Below, in pieces: positions 27,379-35,251 of a stretch of DNA of 43,795 nt (within the stretch, counting starts at the first letter, position 1; every line of letters begins with the position of its first letter). This DNA comes from Bacteriovoracales bacterium (GTDB taxonomy: Bacteria > Bdellovibrionota > Bacteriovoracia > Bacteriovoracales > Bacteriovoracaceae), in contig JAOMEV010000022.1 of NCBI GenBank assembly GCA_028346125.1, forward strand, positions 1-43,795, written 5' to 3'. The translations under genes were made by a program, and so were the position numbers. The notes beneath the pieces are model-generated. The model was given only the letters and a program-made list of their open reading frames with translations, ran no database searches and had not been told where the DNA came from.

Positions 27379-28682
27379 TATGATTCCTTTTTGTTAGGGT
27401 TTTCCAAGAGGATAGCACTTCCATGCCCACCGGCCGCACATCCAGCAATGATGGCGTAACGAGCGTTTTCCTTTTGAAGTCTTCTTGAGGCGGTGGTGAG
27501 AAGTCTTCCTCCCGTGGCCGCAAAAGGGTGGCCCAAACTTAAAGAGCCGCCGTAGATATTCATTTTATCCAAGGGAAGTTTTCCGAAAGTTTTATCAAGA
27601 CCTAATCTGTCTTTCATAAACTTTTGGTCTTCAAAAGCTTTAAAAAAGCAAACAACTTGAGCAGCAAAGGCCTCATGAATTTCCCAAACATCCACGTCTT
27701 CTGTTGTGAGCCCGTTTTTATCCAAGAGCTCAGGTATGGCCAAAGCTGGACCTAAAAGCATTTCATCTTTAGGGTCACCTGCTTTATAAACGTAATCTTT
27801 TAAGATGGCCTTCGGCTTATAATTGAGCTCTTCAGCTTTTTCCATACTCATCATTAAAACAGCTGAGGCCCCATCAGTAAGGAAAGAAGCACTTCCCGCC
27901 GTTACGATACCAAACTTTTTATCAAAGGCCGGTCTTAGCTTTGAAAGACCTTCCACTGTCGTGTCTCCACGTGGACCATTGTCTTCGTCAACAAGAGAAA
28001 ACTTTGGAGGAATATTTATTGGGACAATATCTTCTTTAAAGACTCCCTCTTTTTGTGCCTTAGCGGCCAATTGATGGCTTCTCGCCGCGAACTCATCACT
28101 TTCTTCACGGGTCGCTCCCATCGCCATGGCCATTCTTTCACAGCCCTGTCCCATCGTAAGGCCATTGGAAAATTCTGCGATGGCCGGAATTTGAGGCATG
28201 AGATCTTTAAGACCAAGCTTTCTGATTTGTTGAAAGGCCTGTAAAGGTGATTTGGCCTTTTGTAAACGAATGAGCGCTTGTCTTAAGTTTCTTGAGACAC
28301 GAATAGGAGGGTCAGACATATGATCAACTCCTCCAACAATGGCCGTTTTTATTTTCCCCAATCTAATTTGATCAGCGGCCGTGGTGGCGGCCACATTGGA
28401 AGTGATACAGGCCAAAGAAACTGTATGGGCCGGTGTTGTATTTTTAAGGCCAGCACCCAGCATAGACTCTCTTGCTATATTTGGAGTTGAAGGGTCTGGG
28501 ACAACGATCCCATAGATGACATGGTCAACTTCTTCCGGGTTAAGCCCTGTTTTTCCCATAAGGCCTGAAATAGCGAGTCTACCGAGGTCGTAGGCCATAA
28601 AATTGGAGAAGGCACCATTACTTCTCAAAAAGGGCGTTCTTACCCCTTCAACAATAACCGGAATAAGTTTTTTATCTTCCAT
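27378..28682 (-). CDS. fadI: Acetyl-CoA C-acyltransferase (3-ketoacyl-CoA thiolase), beta subunit
   Basis: A thiolase that cleaves 3-ketoacyl-CoA with CoA in the last step of beta-oxidation. The acylation cysteine is in SLACITSNVAA, the active-site His in SLGHPFAATGGR and the second Cys in AGCAAGGHGSA. From the ATG at 28682 the protein has 434 residues and starts MEDKKLIPVIVEGVRTPF, which fits FadI-type thiolases. An in-frame ATG at 28718 would add 12 residues, and both ATGs are preceded by an AAAAGGA ribosome site six to seven bases away, so the start is uncertain. It lies upstream of fadJ in a coupled operon. A 23-bp imperfect palindrome lies at 28764-28786 in the promoter region. Confidence 0.94.
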   Translation of the reverse strand: MEDKKLIPVIVEGVRTPFLRSNGAFSNFMAYDLGRLAISGLMGKTGLNPEEVDHVIYGIVVPDPSTPNIARESMLGAGLKNTTPAHTVSLACITSNVAATTAADQIRLGKIKTAIVGGVDHMSDPPIRVSRNLRQALIRLQKAKSPLQAFQQIRKLGLKDLMPQIPAIAEFSNGLTMGQGCERMAMAMGATREESDEFAARSHQLAAKAQKEGVFKEDIVPINIPPKFSLVDEDNGPRGDTTVEGLSKLRPAFDKKFGIVTAGSASFLTDGASAVLMMSMEKAEELNYKPKAILKDYVYKAGDPKDEMLLGPALAIPELLDKNGLTTEDVDVWEIHEAFAAQVVCFFKAFEDQKFMKDRLGLDKTFGKLPLDKMNIYGGSLSLGHPFAATGGRLLTTASRRLQKENARYAIIAGCAAGGHGSAILLENPNKKES

Positions 28683-28763
28683 AGCTGTGTCCTTTTTTTC
28701 TGAAAAAATTTTCAGCATAGTATGTCCTTTTCTTGACTCATTTCCAAGGGGAATCGCTTCAAA

Positions 28764-28786
28764 ATGACCGGAAGTCTACCGATCAT
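28764..28786. promoter_or_regulatory. Imperfect 23-bp palindrome upstream of fadI, possible repressor operator
   Basis: ATGACCGGAAG, one central T, then CTACCGATCAT, with 9 of 11 positions complementary. It sits 46-82 bases upstream of the two possible fadI starts, in the only gap before the fadIJ operon. TetR-type regulators of fatty-acid degradation bind dyads of this size, so an acyl-CoA-responsive operator is plausible. No regulator gene is nearby and no firm -35/-10 was found. Confidence 0.4.
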
Positions 28787-28838
28787 TAAAGGAGTTTATT
28801 TTTTATGACTGGAGGTCAGGAGGTTTTTGACCAGTGGT

Positions 28839-29528
28839 CTAAGAGGATCTTTTTTCCGGTGTGAAGTATTCGTGGTAGGCCCAGCCTTTCACTTCTCTAT
28901 TTTTGACATGGTCAAAATAAGAAATGAGGTTCCATCCTCCGTATTTTTTGAGAATCTTGACTCTTTTATTTGGTGGGAGAGTCGTAAGGGACTTTGAACT
29001 TATCTTTGGTTCAGTGCGAAGGTTCACAAACTTTAAAGAAACGAGGTAATCAGTTGTTACAACAGGTGGTTGGGGCGCTTGATTTTGCAAGTGCCCTTTT
29101 TCCCAGTTGGTAAGAATTTTAACAAAGTCTGGATCATCAACTAAAGCGAGCTTTTCTGATTTAAAGTAGGGGATTAAGAGCCCCACTGCTACGGCGAGCA
29201 TTACTCCCATTCCCAGATTGATGGCCTTTTTTGAAACATCATCTTTGATATTTGTCAGCTTTTCCCAATAGGCCTCATCTTTTCTTTTGGTTTCAATATG
29301 GACTTTAAGCCCCTCTTTGGTGAGCTTTTCAATGGAATCAATATTGTTTTCCATTTTTTTAAATCGATCTCTCATGTCTTCTTGCGATCTTTCGATGCGT
29401 CGATGACCTGATTCTATGAGTTCAATTCTTTTAGAAAGAACTGTATCGTCATAAATAACCACATTTTGGGCGGGATAATTCTGATACCTCTGAGGAGGAT
29501 TTTCCAGAGTTTCAGGTTCATTTTCCAT
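28839..29528 (-). CDS. Membrane protein with coiled coil and C-terminal bacterial SH3 domain
   Basis: A 229-residue protein. Residues 30-100 form a charged coiled coil. A single membrane helix at ~103-125 (INLGMGVMLAVAVGLLIPYF region) follows. After a Pro/Gln-rich linker the C-terminal ~65 residues read as an SH3b domain: VNLRTEPKISSKSLTTLPPN, then VKILKKYGGWNLI and VKGWAYHEYF. SH3b modules commonly bind peptidoglycan or cell-surface ligands. With the N-terminus inside, the SH3 domain would be periplasmic. The ATG has AGGAGG four to five bases upstream. It is divergent from the DUF2905 gene. The specific function is unknown. Confidence 0.8.
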   Translation of the reverse strand: MENEPETLENPPQRYQNYPAQNVVIYDDTVLSKRIELIESGHRRIERSQEDMRDRFKKMENNIDSIEKLTKEGLKVHIETKRKDEAYWEKLTNIKDDVSKKAINLGMGVMLAVAVGLLIPYFKSEKLALVDDPDFVKILTNWEKGHLQNQAPQPPVVTTDYLVSLKFVNLRTEPKISSKSLTTLPPNKRVKILKKYGGWNLISYFDHVKNREVKGWAYHEYFTPEKRSS

Positions 29529-29540
29529 GGGCCCTCCTTT

Positions 29541-29581
29541 TTGTAAAAGATATTTTTCTTCATTATAATTGAGGACCTCAA
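29541..29581 (+). promoter_or_regulatory. Promoter with start-site dyad upstream of the DUF2905 gene
   Basis: TTGTAA (29541-29546), 17 bases, perfect TATAAT (29564-29569). Immediately after the -10, overlapping the predicted start (~29576), is a perfect 13-bp dyad TTGAGG-A-CCTCAA (29569-29581), a typical operator position. On the minus strand the same AT-rich centre reads as another TATAAT that could serve the divergent SH3 gene. Confidence 0.6.
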
Positions 29582-29621
29582 AAGGGGAGTGGGGGCAATA
29601 AAGTCCAAGAAAGGAGTGTTC

Positions 29622-29825
29622 ATGGGACCTAGGGTATTGATCATTTTGGGAGTCGTTTTAATTATTGCGGGACTTGTTTGGCAATTTGGGCCCAAACTGC
29701 CTTTTGGAAAATTACCAGGGGATATTAGTTTTAAAAAAGGAAACTTTAGTTTCTATTTTCCCCTGGTAACCTGCTTGATTATAAGTGCGGTTTTGACCTT
29801 TCTTTTTAATATTTTTAAAAAGTGA
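29622..29825 (+). CDS. DUF2905 family small membrane protein
   Basis: A 67-residue protein with two membrane helices (~4-20 and ~41-63). Between them lies GPKLPFGKLPGDISFKKGNFSFYFP, split here for length as GPKLPFGKLPGD and KKGNFSFYFP, the hallmark of DUF2905. I start at the ATG at 29622, which has AAGGAG five bases upstream. A GTG at 29589 would add an 11-residue charged leader absent from the family and leave that ribosome site inside the gene. The function of the family is unknown. The gene has its own strong promoter at 29541-29569, and its stop abuts the stop of elbB with no gap. Confidence 0.88.
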   Translation: MGPRVLIILGVVLIIAGLVWQFGPKLPFGKLPGDISFKKGNFSFYFPLVTCLIISAVLTFLFNIFKK

Positions 29826-30485
29826 TTAGGCCAAATCGATCACCTTTTCTACACATCTTCTAATTCCCTGGCTGACATGAGAAAGACGCGCCTCGCCATA
29901 CATGTAGGCCGATGTGGAGACAACCTTATTTTTCTCGTCAACGTGGATTTCATTAACCTTTGTTGAAAAGTGCTTGGCCCCTGTTTTTTCTATTTCTTGG
30001 GCCGTCTCTTTATCGTCACCAATTGTGACTTCAACGCCCTTATCACCTAAAACAAGCCCCATTAAAGCAGGAGCAATACAGATGGCCCCAAGGGGTTTTT
30101 TGTTTTGATGAAGGTCTAAAATAAGCTTTTTAACGTCTTCTTGGACGGTCGCTTGATGGCCCTTAAAAGCAAATTCGCAAAGGTTTTTGGCGACACCAAA
30201 TCCCCCAGGAATAATCAAAGCATCAAGGTCTTTGGCCTCTACTTTATCCAAAGGAACAATCTCTCCCCTCGCAATTCGAGCGGACTCTTCTAAAAGGTTC
30301 CTTTCCAAACCCTTCACTTCATCAGATTTAACATGGTCAACAACATGATACTGCTTTTGATCCGGGGCCATAATCGTGACTTTGATATCGTCTTGATCAA
30401 GGGCCAAGAGTGTAAGAACAGACTCTCTGATCTCCGCTCCGTCAAGAAAACCGCATCCTGAAAGTAAAACACCAACTGTTTTCAT
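29826..30485 (-). CDS. elbB: ElbB-like DJ-1/PfpI family glyoxalase
   Basis: A 219-residue protein of the DJ-1/PfpI superfamily, closest by pattern to ElbB (isoprenoid biosynthesis-associated, glyoxalase III-like). It starts VGVLLSGCGFLDGAEIRE and has IIPGGFGVAKNL. The nucleophilic cysteine lies in LGAICIAPALMG, and STSAYMYGEARLSHV near the C-terminus is also typical. The biological role in E. coli is only loosely defined, with suggested aldehyde detoxification. The ATG has a strong AAGGAGG four bases upstream. It follows the small membrane-protein gene by nine bases and is co-transcribed with it. Confidence 0.9.
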   Translation of the reverse strand: MKTVGVLLSGCGFLDGAEIRESVLTLLALDQDDIKVTIMAPDQKQYHVVDHVKSDEVKGLERNLLEESARIARGEIVPLDKVEAKDLDALIIPGGFGVAKNLCEFAFKGHQATVQEDVKKLILDLHQNKKPLGAICIAPALMGLVLGDKGVEVTIGDDKETAQEIEKTGAKHFSTKVNEIHVDEKNKVVSTSAYMYGEARLSHVSQGIRRCVEKVIDLA

Positions 30486-30494
30486 AAAACCTCC

Positions 30495-30743
30495 TTATTT
30501 ATCATTTTCATCAAGAACTCTGTATTCAGCTTCTATCGTGTTCCCATTTTCCTTTTTGGGAGTCTTATTGGCGTGCCCATAATCCTGGTTATGGGGATTC
30601 CCCTGCTTTTGCTGCCATTGGTCTTTAAATTGATCCTGGGCCGATTTCATGAGTTGAACCGTCTTATAAATACGGTAAAGCCCTCTGATCGTGACATAGG
30701 CCAGATAGAAAAGAAAAAGTTTAAAAATAAATCCTAAGAGCAT
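30495..30743 (-). CDS. Small single-pass membrane protein of unknown function
   Basis: An 82-residue protein with one N-terminal membrane helix (LLGFIFKLFLFYLAYVTI region, 2-20), a basic stretch, then a hydrophilic Gln/Lys-rich tail ending IEAEYRVLDEND. The helix-plus-charged-tail form with an acidic terminal motif resembles several short uncharacterised membrane protein families, but I recognise none with confidence. AAAAGG is eight bases upstream of the ATG. It is first in a two-gene unit with elbB and divergent from lysS across 98 bp. Confidence 0.65.
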   Translation of the reverse strand: MLLGFIFKLFLFYLAYVTIRGLYRIYKTVQLMKSAQDQFKDQWQQKQGNPHNQDYGHANKTPKKENGNTIEAEYRVLDENDK

Positions 30744-30841
30744 TCCTTTAACCTTTTTTCAATTGGACATATTGTCACAAAATGATATTAATTTTCTCTT
30801 AATCAAGGGTAAAAGTTACATTTTTTTATTTTGAGGTCAAT

Positions 30842-32446
30842 ATGAGCAAGGAAAATAAAAAAGGCGGTTTCAAGGCCATTCATTGGGCCGATGCAACAGC
30901 TGACAGAATTATCAGGCAATGTGGCGATAAGGACCAGTATACCGTCGCCAGTGGGATCACCCCTTCAGGTGTCGTCCATTTCGGAAATTTTAGAGAAACC
31001 ATCACCGTGGACTTTGTCGCAAGAGCACTCCGCGATCGTGGTAAAAAAGTCCGTTTTATTTTTAGCTGGGATGACTACGATACTTTTAGAAAAGTCCCTG
31101 CCAATATGCCTAAACAGGATGAACTCAAGACTTATATGTTTCAACCAATCGTTGACACACCAGATCCTTTCGAGAAAGCTGAAAGTTATGCTGCTCACCA
31201 CGAAAAAAATTATGAGGCCCAAGTCGGCCGTGTCGGTGTTGACGTTGAGGCCATCTATCAGGCCAAAAAATACAGAAATGGTGACTACAAAGCAGATATA
31301 AAAAAGACCCTCGACCACACAAAAGAAATCACCGCCATTTTAAATGGCCATAGAAAAGAACCCCTCTCTTCTGACTGGCTCCCTATTTCCATTTACTGTG
31401 AAAAATGTAACCGCGATAAAATAAAAACCATGAGCTATGATGGCAACCAAACCGTCAGCTACGAATGTGACCTCTGTGGCCACAAAGGGGAGGAAAACCT
31501 TGAGGAAACCTCAAGAGTCAAACTCCCTTGGAGAATGGACTGGCCCATGAGATGGGTCTACGAGCAAGTGGACTTTGAGCCAGGTGGGAAAGACCACTCC
31601 TCTGAAGGGGGAAGCTTCACAACCGCCAAAGAAATCGTCGCTCAAGTCTACGGTGGGAAACCTCCTATCTACCTTCAATACGAATTTGTCAGCATTAAAG
31701 GTGCTGGGGGAAAAATGAGTAGCTCCTCTGGGAACGTCATTACTCTTAAAGATATCCTTGATGTCTACGAGCCTGAAATGGTCCGTTGGATTTTTGCCAG
31801 CTACAAATCAAACGCTGAATTCTCAGTCAGCTTTGACCTCGATGTCATCAAAACCTATGAGGACTTCGATAGACAGGAAAGGCTCGCCTTTGGTGTCGAT
31901 AAAGGTAACGAGAAAAAAATGGCCATGGCCAAAAGAGTTTACGAGATCTCCTCTGTCGGAGAAATCCCCACAGAAATGCCTTTTCAACCAGCTTTCAGGC
32001 ACCTTTGTAATATCCTTCAAATCAATAATGGCGACATTTCAAAAGTTCGTGACGCTTACGCCGATCAAATGAAAAACGAAAGAGACGAAAGAAGGCTCAA
32101 AGAACGCTCTGAAAGGGCCCTTTTCTGGATTAACAATTATGCCCCAGAAGAGTTTAAGTTTAAAATAAATGATAAGGCCCCTCAAGTTGAGATGACCGAC
32201 CCTCAAAGAGACTTCCTTAAGGAATTCCAGGTATTTCTCAATCAGGGATGGGACGGCCTTCAAACGGATAAGGAACTCCACGAAAAGCTTTATGAAATGA
32301 TTCATAAAGTAGGCATTGAACCAGGTGAGGCCTTCCTTCTTCTTTATGGAATTCTTATTTCAAAAGAAAAAGGGCCAAAACTTGCTGGCTTCATGAGAAT
32401 CATTGGAAAGGAAAAAATTCTTTCCCTATTAGGAGATGTTCTTTAA
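30842..32446 (+). CDS. lysS: Class I lysyl-tRNA synthetase
   Basis: Charges tRNA-Lys with lysine, class I fold (archaeal/spirochaete/alphaproteobacterial type), unrelated to the class II enzyme of most bacteria. The HIGH-type motif is PSGVVHFGN, and the KMSKS loop appears as KMSSSSGN. A zinc-like site is visible as CEKCNRD and CDLCGHKG. It is full length at 534 residues. The start ATG at 30842 has GAGG five bases upstream. pepP starts at the base after its stop. The gene uses many C-ending codons (GTC, CTC, ATC, ACC) and one 60-base row (31441-31500) is 53% GC, far above the AT-rich signalling genes. This may reflect high expression or transfer. Confidence 0.96.
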   Translation: MSKENKKGGFKAIHWADATADRIIRQCGDKDQYTVASGITPSGVVHFGNFRETITVDFVARALRDRGKKVRFIFSWDDYDTFRKVPANMPKQDELKTYMFQPIVDTPDPFEKAESYAAHHEKNYEAQVGRVGVDVEAIYQAKKYRNGDYKADIKKTLDHTKEITAILNGHRKEPLSSDWLPISIYCEKCNRDKIKTMSYDGNQTVSYECDLCGHKGEENLEETSRVKLPWRMDWPMRWVYEQVDFEPGGKDHSSEGGSFTTAKEIVAQVYGGKPPIYLQYEFVSIKGAGGKMSSSSGNVITLKDILDVYEPEMVRWIFASYKSNAEFSVSFDLDVIKTYEDFDRQERLAFGVDKGNEKKMAMAKRVYEISSVGEIPTEMPFQPAFRHLCNILQINNGDISKVRDAYADQMKNERDERRLKERSERALFWINNYAPEEFKFKINDKAPQVEMTDPQRDFLKEFQVFLNQGWDGLQTDKELHEKLYEMIHKVGIEPGEAFLLLYGILISKEKGPKLAGFMRIIGKEKILSLLGDVL

Positions 32447-33766
32447 ATGGAAATCTATTCACAAAGACGAGAAAAACTCTTCTCCCTTTTAGGAGATGGA
32501 GCAGCGATTATTCCTTCTGGAGTGGAAAAAATAAAGTCCTTTGATACGGGCTATCCCTTTAGACAGGACAGTAACTTTAATTACCTAACAGGCTTTGAAG
32601 AGCCTGAATCACTCCTTGTTTTTTGTCCCCAAAACCCAGAGGGAAAAACCGCCCTTTTTCTAAGGCCAAAAGATAAACTGGCAGAGATGTGGGAAGGAAG
32701 AAGAATGGGCCTTGATAAGGCCAAAGAAGTTCTTGGAGTCGACCTCGTTTTTTCTATTCACGAGCTTGATAAAAAGCTCCCAGAGCTTCTAGAAAACCAC
32801 TCAAAGCTTTATCTCGATCTTTTTTCCAACAGGCCTTTAGTGGATAAGGCCCTTAGGTATCTCACGAAGCTTGCCGGTAGGAAAAAAAGCAAAATTATCT
32901 CTCCACAAAACCTCATTAATCTCCCTCCACTGATAGGTTCAATGAGGCTTAGAAAAGACGCCACAGAAATTGAAAACATTAAAAAAGCAGCGGAGATTTC
33001 CGGGAAGGCCCATCTCGCCGCTATGGCCTTTGCTGGGCATGAAAAAAATGAATACGAAGTTCAGGCCCTTATGGAATATATCTTTAAAAAAGAAGGTTCC
33101 CAGGGATCGGCCTACCAATCCATCGTCGCCGGGGGAAATAACGCCAATGTTCTTCACTATATAAACAATAATGAAGTTCTCAAAAAAGATGACCTCCTTC
33201 TTATTGATGCCGGTTGTGAAGTCAATCTCTACGCTAGTGACATCACAAGAACTTTTCCTATCGGTGGCCGTTTTTCGGCAGAGCAAAAAGAAGTTTATCA
33301 AATTGTTCTTGAGGCCCAGAAAAAGGCCCTTTCCCAGTCCAAAATAGGCAATACGCTCACTCATAACCATGACGCTGCCACAGAGGTCCTCGTTCAAGGT
33401 CTCCTTGACCTTAAAGTTTTAAAAGGAACCCTTTCTGAGCACCTTGAAAAGCAGTCCTTTAAAGACTACTGGCCACACGGAACAGGCCATTGGCTAGGTC
33501 TTGATGTCCATGACAACAGCCCTTACGTCAATGAAGAAAAAAGCGATATTGTCTTTGAAGAGGGTATGATTTTTACCATCGAGCCAGGTCTTTATCTCCC
33601 AGCGGAAGACTCCAATGTCCCTGAAAAACTCAGAGGTATCGGTATCCGTATAGAAGACGATGTCCTCATCACAAATAATGGCCATGAGATCCTTACGCAT
33701 CATGCTCCTAAGGAAATTGAAGCGGTAGAAGAGGCCTGCCAAAAAAATTATAGAGACTTTCTTTAG
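32447..33766 (+). CDS. pepP: Xaa-Pro aminopeptidase P (M24 family)
   Basis: A cytosolic metallopeptidase that removes N-terminal residues preceding proline. Residues 1-170 form the aminopeptidase-P N-terminal domain (SNFNYLTGFEEPESL). The M24 pita-bread domain carries the five metal ligands: Asp in LLIDAGCE, Asp in YASDITRTF, His in GTGHWLGLDVHD, Glu in FTIEPGLY and Glu in GIRIEDDVLIT. It is 439 residues, as in E. coli PepP. Its ATG directly follows the lysS TAA, so the two are translated from one mRNA. Codon use is as C-rich as in lysS. Confidence 0.96.
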   Translation: MEIYSQRREKLFSLLGDGAAIIPSGVEKIKSFDTGYPFRQDSNFNYLTGFEEPESLLVFCPQNPEGKTALFLRPKDKLAEMWEGRRMGLDKAKEVLGVDLVFSIHELDKKLPELLENHSKLYLDLFSNRPLVDKALRYLTKLAGRKKSKIISPQNLINLPPLIGSMRLRKDATEIENIKKAAEISGKAHLAAMAFAGHEKNEYEVQALMEYIFKKEGSQGSAYQSIVAGGNNANVLHYINNNEVLKKDDLLLIDAGCEVNLYASDITRTFPIGGRFSAEQKEVYQIVLEAQKKALSQSKIGNTLTHNHDAATEVLVQGLLDLKVLKGTLSEHLEKQSFKDYWPHGTGHWLGLDVHDNSPYVNEEKSDIVFEEGMIFTIEPGLYLPAEDSNVPEKLRGIGIRIEDDVLITNNGHEILTHHAPKEIEAVEEACQKNYRDFL

Positions 33767-33780
33767 TCCGAGTTAAAATG

Positions 33781-33797
33781 GGGGGAAAGGAACCCCC
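33781..33797 (+). promoter_or_regulatory. G5/C5 hairpin displaying the ribosome site before gene 33798
   Basis: GGGGG (33781-33785) and CCCCC (33793-33797) form a five-pair GC stem with the seven-base loop AAAGGAA, which contains the only Shine-Dalgarno-like sequence. The stem ends on the base before the ATG. It may regulate or locally fix access to the start codon. It lacks a T-run, so it is not a standard terminator for pepP. Confidence 0.5.
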
Positions 33798-34265
33798 ATG
33801 TTTATTTTCATCGCCTTTTTTTTAAGCTTTTCTCTCTTTGCAGATGAGTTTTATCTCGATTACCCAAACTGTCGGGTAAGACTCGACAAAAAGACCATGT
33901 CTCTCGAAAAAGATCTCCTTTCTGTTCTCAAAGACCGTCTCAAAATGAGAAAACTTGATTTTAAAGCAATGCCTCCTTCAAACAGAATTGGAATGGAACA
34001 ACTTTACTTGGAATTAGAGAAAAAAATGGTGGGCCTTGGGTACTACAAAAAATGCCAAATGAAGCTTACTCTTTTTGTCACAAAAAATGATTACACCAAC
34101 AAAAAGCGGGATAAAAAGCTCTTTGTGAAGGCCATTAGAAGGCAATATCCCCGTCTCACTTTAGAGGGAAAAGAAAGGTGTGTTCTCGCTATAAAGGACC
34201 TCTTTGTCCACGTTCCACCTTGCGGAAGGAGACCCCCAAAAAAAAGACGCCTATTGAATCCATAA
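33798..34265 (+). CDS. Small secreted protein of unknown function
   Basis: A 155-residue protein with an evident signal peptide (MFIFIAFFLSFSLFA, cut before DEFYL). The mature part is basic and lysine-rich and has four cysteines (NCRVR, KCQMK, RCVLA, PCGRR), enough for two disulfides in the periplasm. I recognise no family. The basic C-terminus GRRPPKKRRLLNP is notable. It follows pepP by 31 bp, with the hairpin 33781-33797 between, and its last 15 bases overlap the end of the opposing SH3 protein gene. Translation probably depends on the loop-displayed AAAGGA. Confidence 0.65.
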   Translation: MFIFIAFFLSFSLFADEFYLDYPNCRVRLDKKTMSLEKDLLSVLKDRLKMRKLDFKAMPPSNRIGMEQLYLELEKKMVGLGYYKKCQMKLTLFVTKNDYTNKKRDKKLFVKAIRRQYPRLTLEGKERCVLAIKDLFVHVPPCGRRPPKKRRLLNP

Positions 34266-34649
34266 ATGCTTTCTTTTAATCACAATCTTTTCCCCTGTCT
34301 GTGAAAGGGCCAACACACCCCTTTTTTTAAACTTGAGAACCTTATAGTTTTGATCAAAAAGAGCATATCCTTTTTTATTCATAAGACGGGATTTTTCGAG
34401 CTTAATACTCCCACAAAAGAATTTCTTAGTTATAGAAGTGTTTGAAACCCAGCCCTCAACCCCATCAGAGTCCTGAATTTTAGACCAGCCATCTTTTTCT
34501 TCTAAAACCTTTAAAGGAGAGTAAAGCATAACTTCCCAAAGCTCAGGAAAATGGACCCCAGGGCCTTGTCTTAAGGTTCCTTTAGGCCCTGAAAGACAGG
34601 CCGCTTCTACAAAAGAGGTTATAATAAAAAAAATAAGACTTTTTTTCAT
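34251..34649 (-). CDS. Secreted protein with bacterial SH3 domain
   Basis: A 132-residue protein with an N-terminal signal peptide (MKKSLIFFIITSFVEA, cut before ACLSG). An SH3b domain follows: GTLRQGPGVHFPELWEVM, then LKVLEEKDGWSKIQ and GVEGWVSNTSI. The remaining ~55 residues (FFCGSIKLEKSRL onward) form a small basic beta-rich tail. SH3b proteins of this size usually sit in the periplasm at the cell wall. Two cysteines (~18 and ~79) could pair. It is the second SH3 protein in the window but is not a close copy of the membrane-anchored one at 28839. The end overlaps the opposing gene by 15 bp. Confidence 0.8.
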   Translation of the reverse strand: MKKSLIFFIITSFVEAACLSGPKGTLRQGPGVHFPELWEVMLYSPLKVLEEKDGWSKIQDSDGVEGWVSNTSITKKFFCGSIKLEKSRLMNKKGYALFDQNYKVLKFKKRGVLALSQTGEKIVIKRKHLWIQ

Positions 34650-34713
34650 AGGCCTATTCTAACTTAACAAGAAAAGTTTTTAAAGGTACGATTGGCAATT
34701 TAAAGGGGCAATA

Positions 34714-35175
34714 ATGAAACCACTTAACGAATGGTTAACAGAATATGGGGAGAGTCACCAGAACCCCACCAATAAAAAAATCCATAATTTTGCGGTTCCG
34801 GCCATTATGTTTTCCATTTTGGGCCTTTTTTGGTGTATTCCAAAACCAGGTTTTTTCCCAGAGCATTTTCTTTTCAATTGGTGCACCCTTTTTGTTTTAC
34901 TCACAACTGTTTACTACTTCCTCCTGGGAATCTTTGTTGCAGTTGGTATGATTTTAGTGTCTATTTTGATGATGGTTGGAATCTATTTTATTGAAAGTGC
35001 AGCGCTTCCTCTCCTGCCTGTTTGTATTGCACTCTTCATTGTCGCTTGGGTTTTTCAATTTATCGGGCATAAGATTGAAGGAAAGAAACCCTCATTCTTT
35101 GAAGACCTCCTGTTTCTTTTAATAGGTCCAGTCTGGGTGGCCAAGGGCCTTTTTCCATTTCTTTTTAAAAAGTAA
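34714..35175 (+). CDS. Mpo1/YGL010w-like (DUF962) membrane protein, putative 2-hydroxy fatty acid dioxygenase
   Basis: A 153-residue integral membrane protein with about four hydrophobic helices. The conserved histidine motifs of the DUF962/Mpo1 family are visible as WLTEYGESHQNPTNKKIHNF near the N-terminus and QFIGHKIEGKKPSFFED near the C-terminus. Yeast Mpo1 is an iron-dependent dioxygenase in 2-hydroxy fatty-acid breakdown; bacterial members are little studied. The ATG at 34714 has AAAGGGG ahead. The gene stands alone, divergent from the SH3 gene. The 76-bp gap that follows is almost pure A/T and holds a TTGTTG-N17-TAAATT promoter-like pair for the next gene. Confidence 0.82.
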   Translation: MKPLNEWLTEYGESHQNPTNKKIHNFAVPAIMFSILGLFWCIPKPGFFPEHFLFNWCTLFVLLTTVYYFLLGIFVAVGMILVSILMMVGIYFIESAALPLLPVCIALFIVAWVFQFIGHKIEGKKPSFFEDLLFLLIGPVWVAKGLFPFLFKK

Positions 35176-35251
35176 AAAAAGTTTATTTAAAAATAAAAAT
35201 TTTTGTTGGAAGAAATCCTCATAGATAAATTTTAAACGCCGATTAAGTTCC

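Noticed and set aside
29589-29621. GTG start for the DUF2905 gene
   Set aside because: The ribosome site AAGGAG lies downstream of it and points to the ATG at 29622. The extra residues do not fit the family.
35161-35172. CTTTTTAAAAAG palindrome at the end of the Mpo1-like gene
   Set aside because: A pure A/T centre with only one GC pair per arm is too weak for a terminator and is expected by chance in this composition.
35238-35245. GCCGATTA box just before the sensor gene at 35252
   Set aside because: A 7 of 8 match to the sigma-28 -10, but the -35 position reads TCAT. It was not listed as a promoter and is kept only as supporting context.
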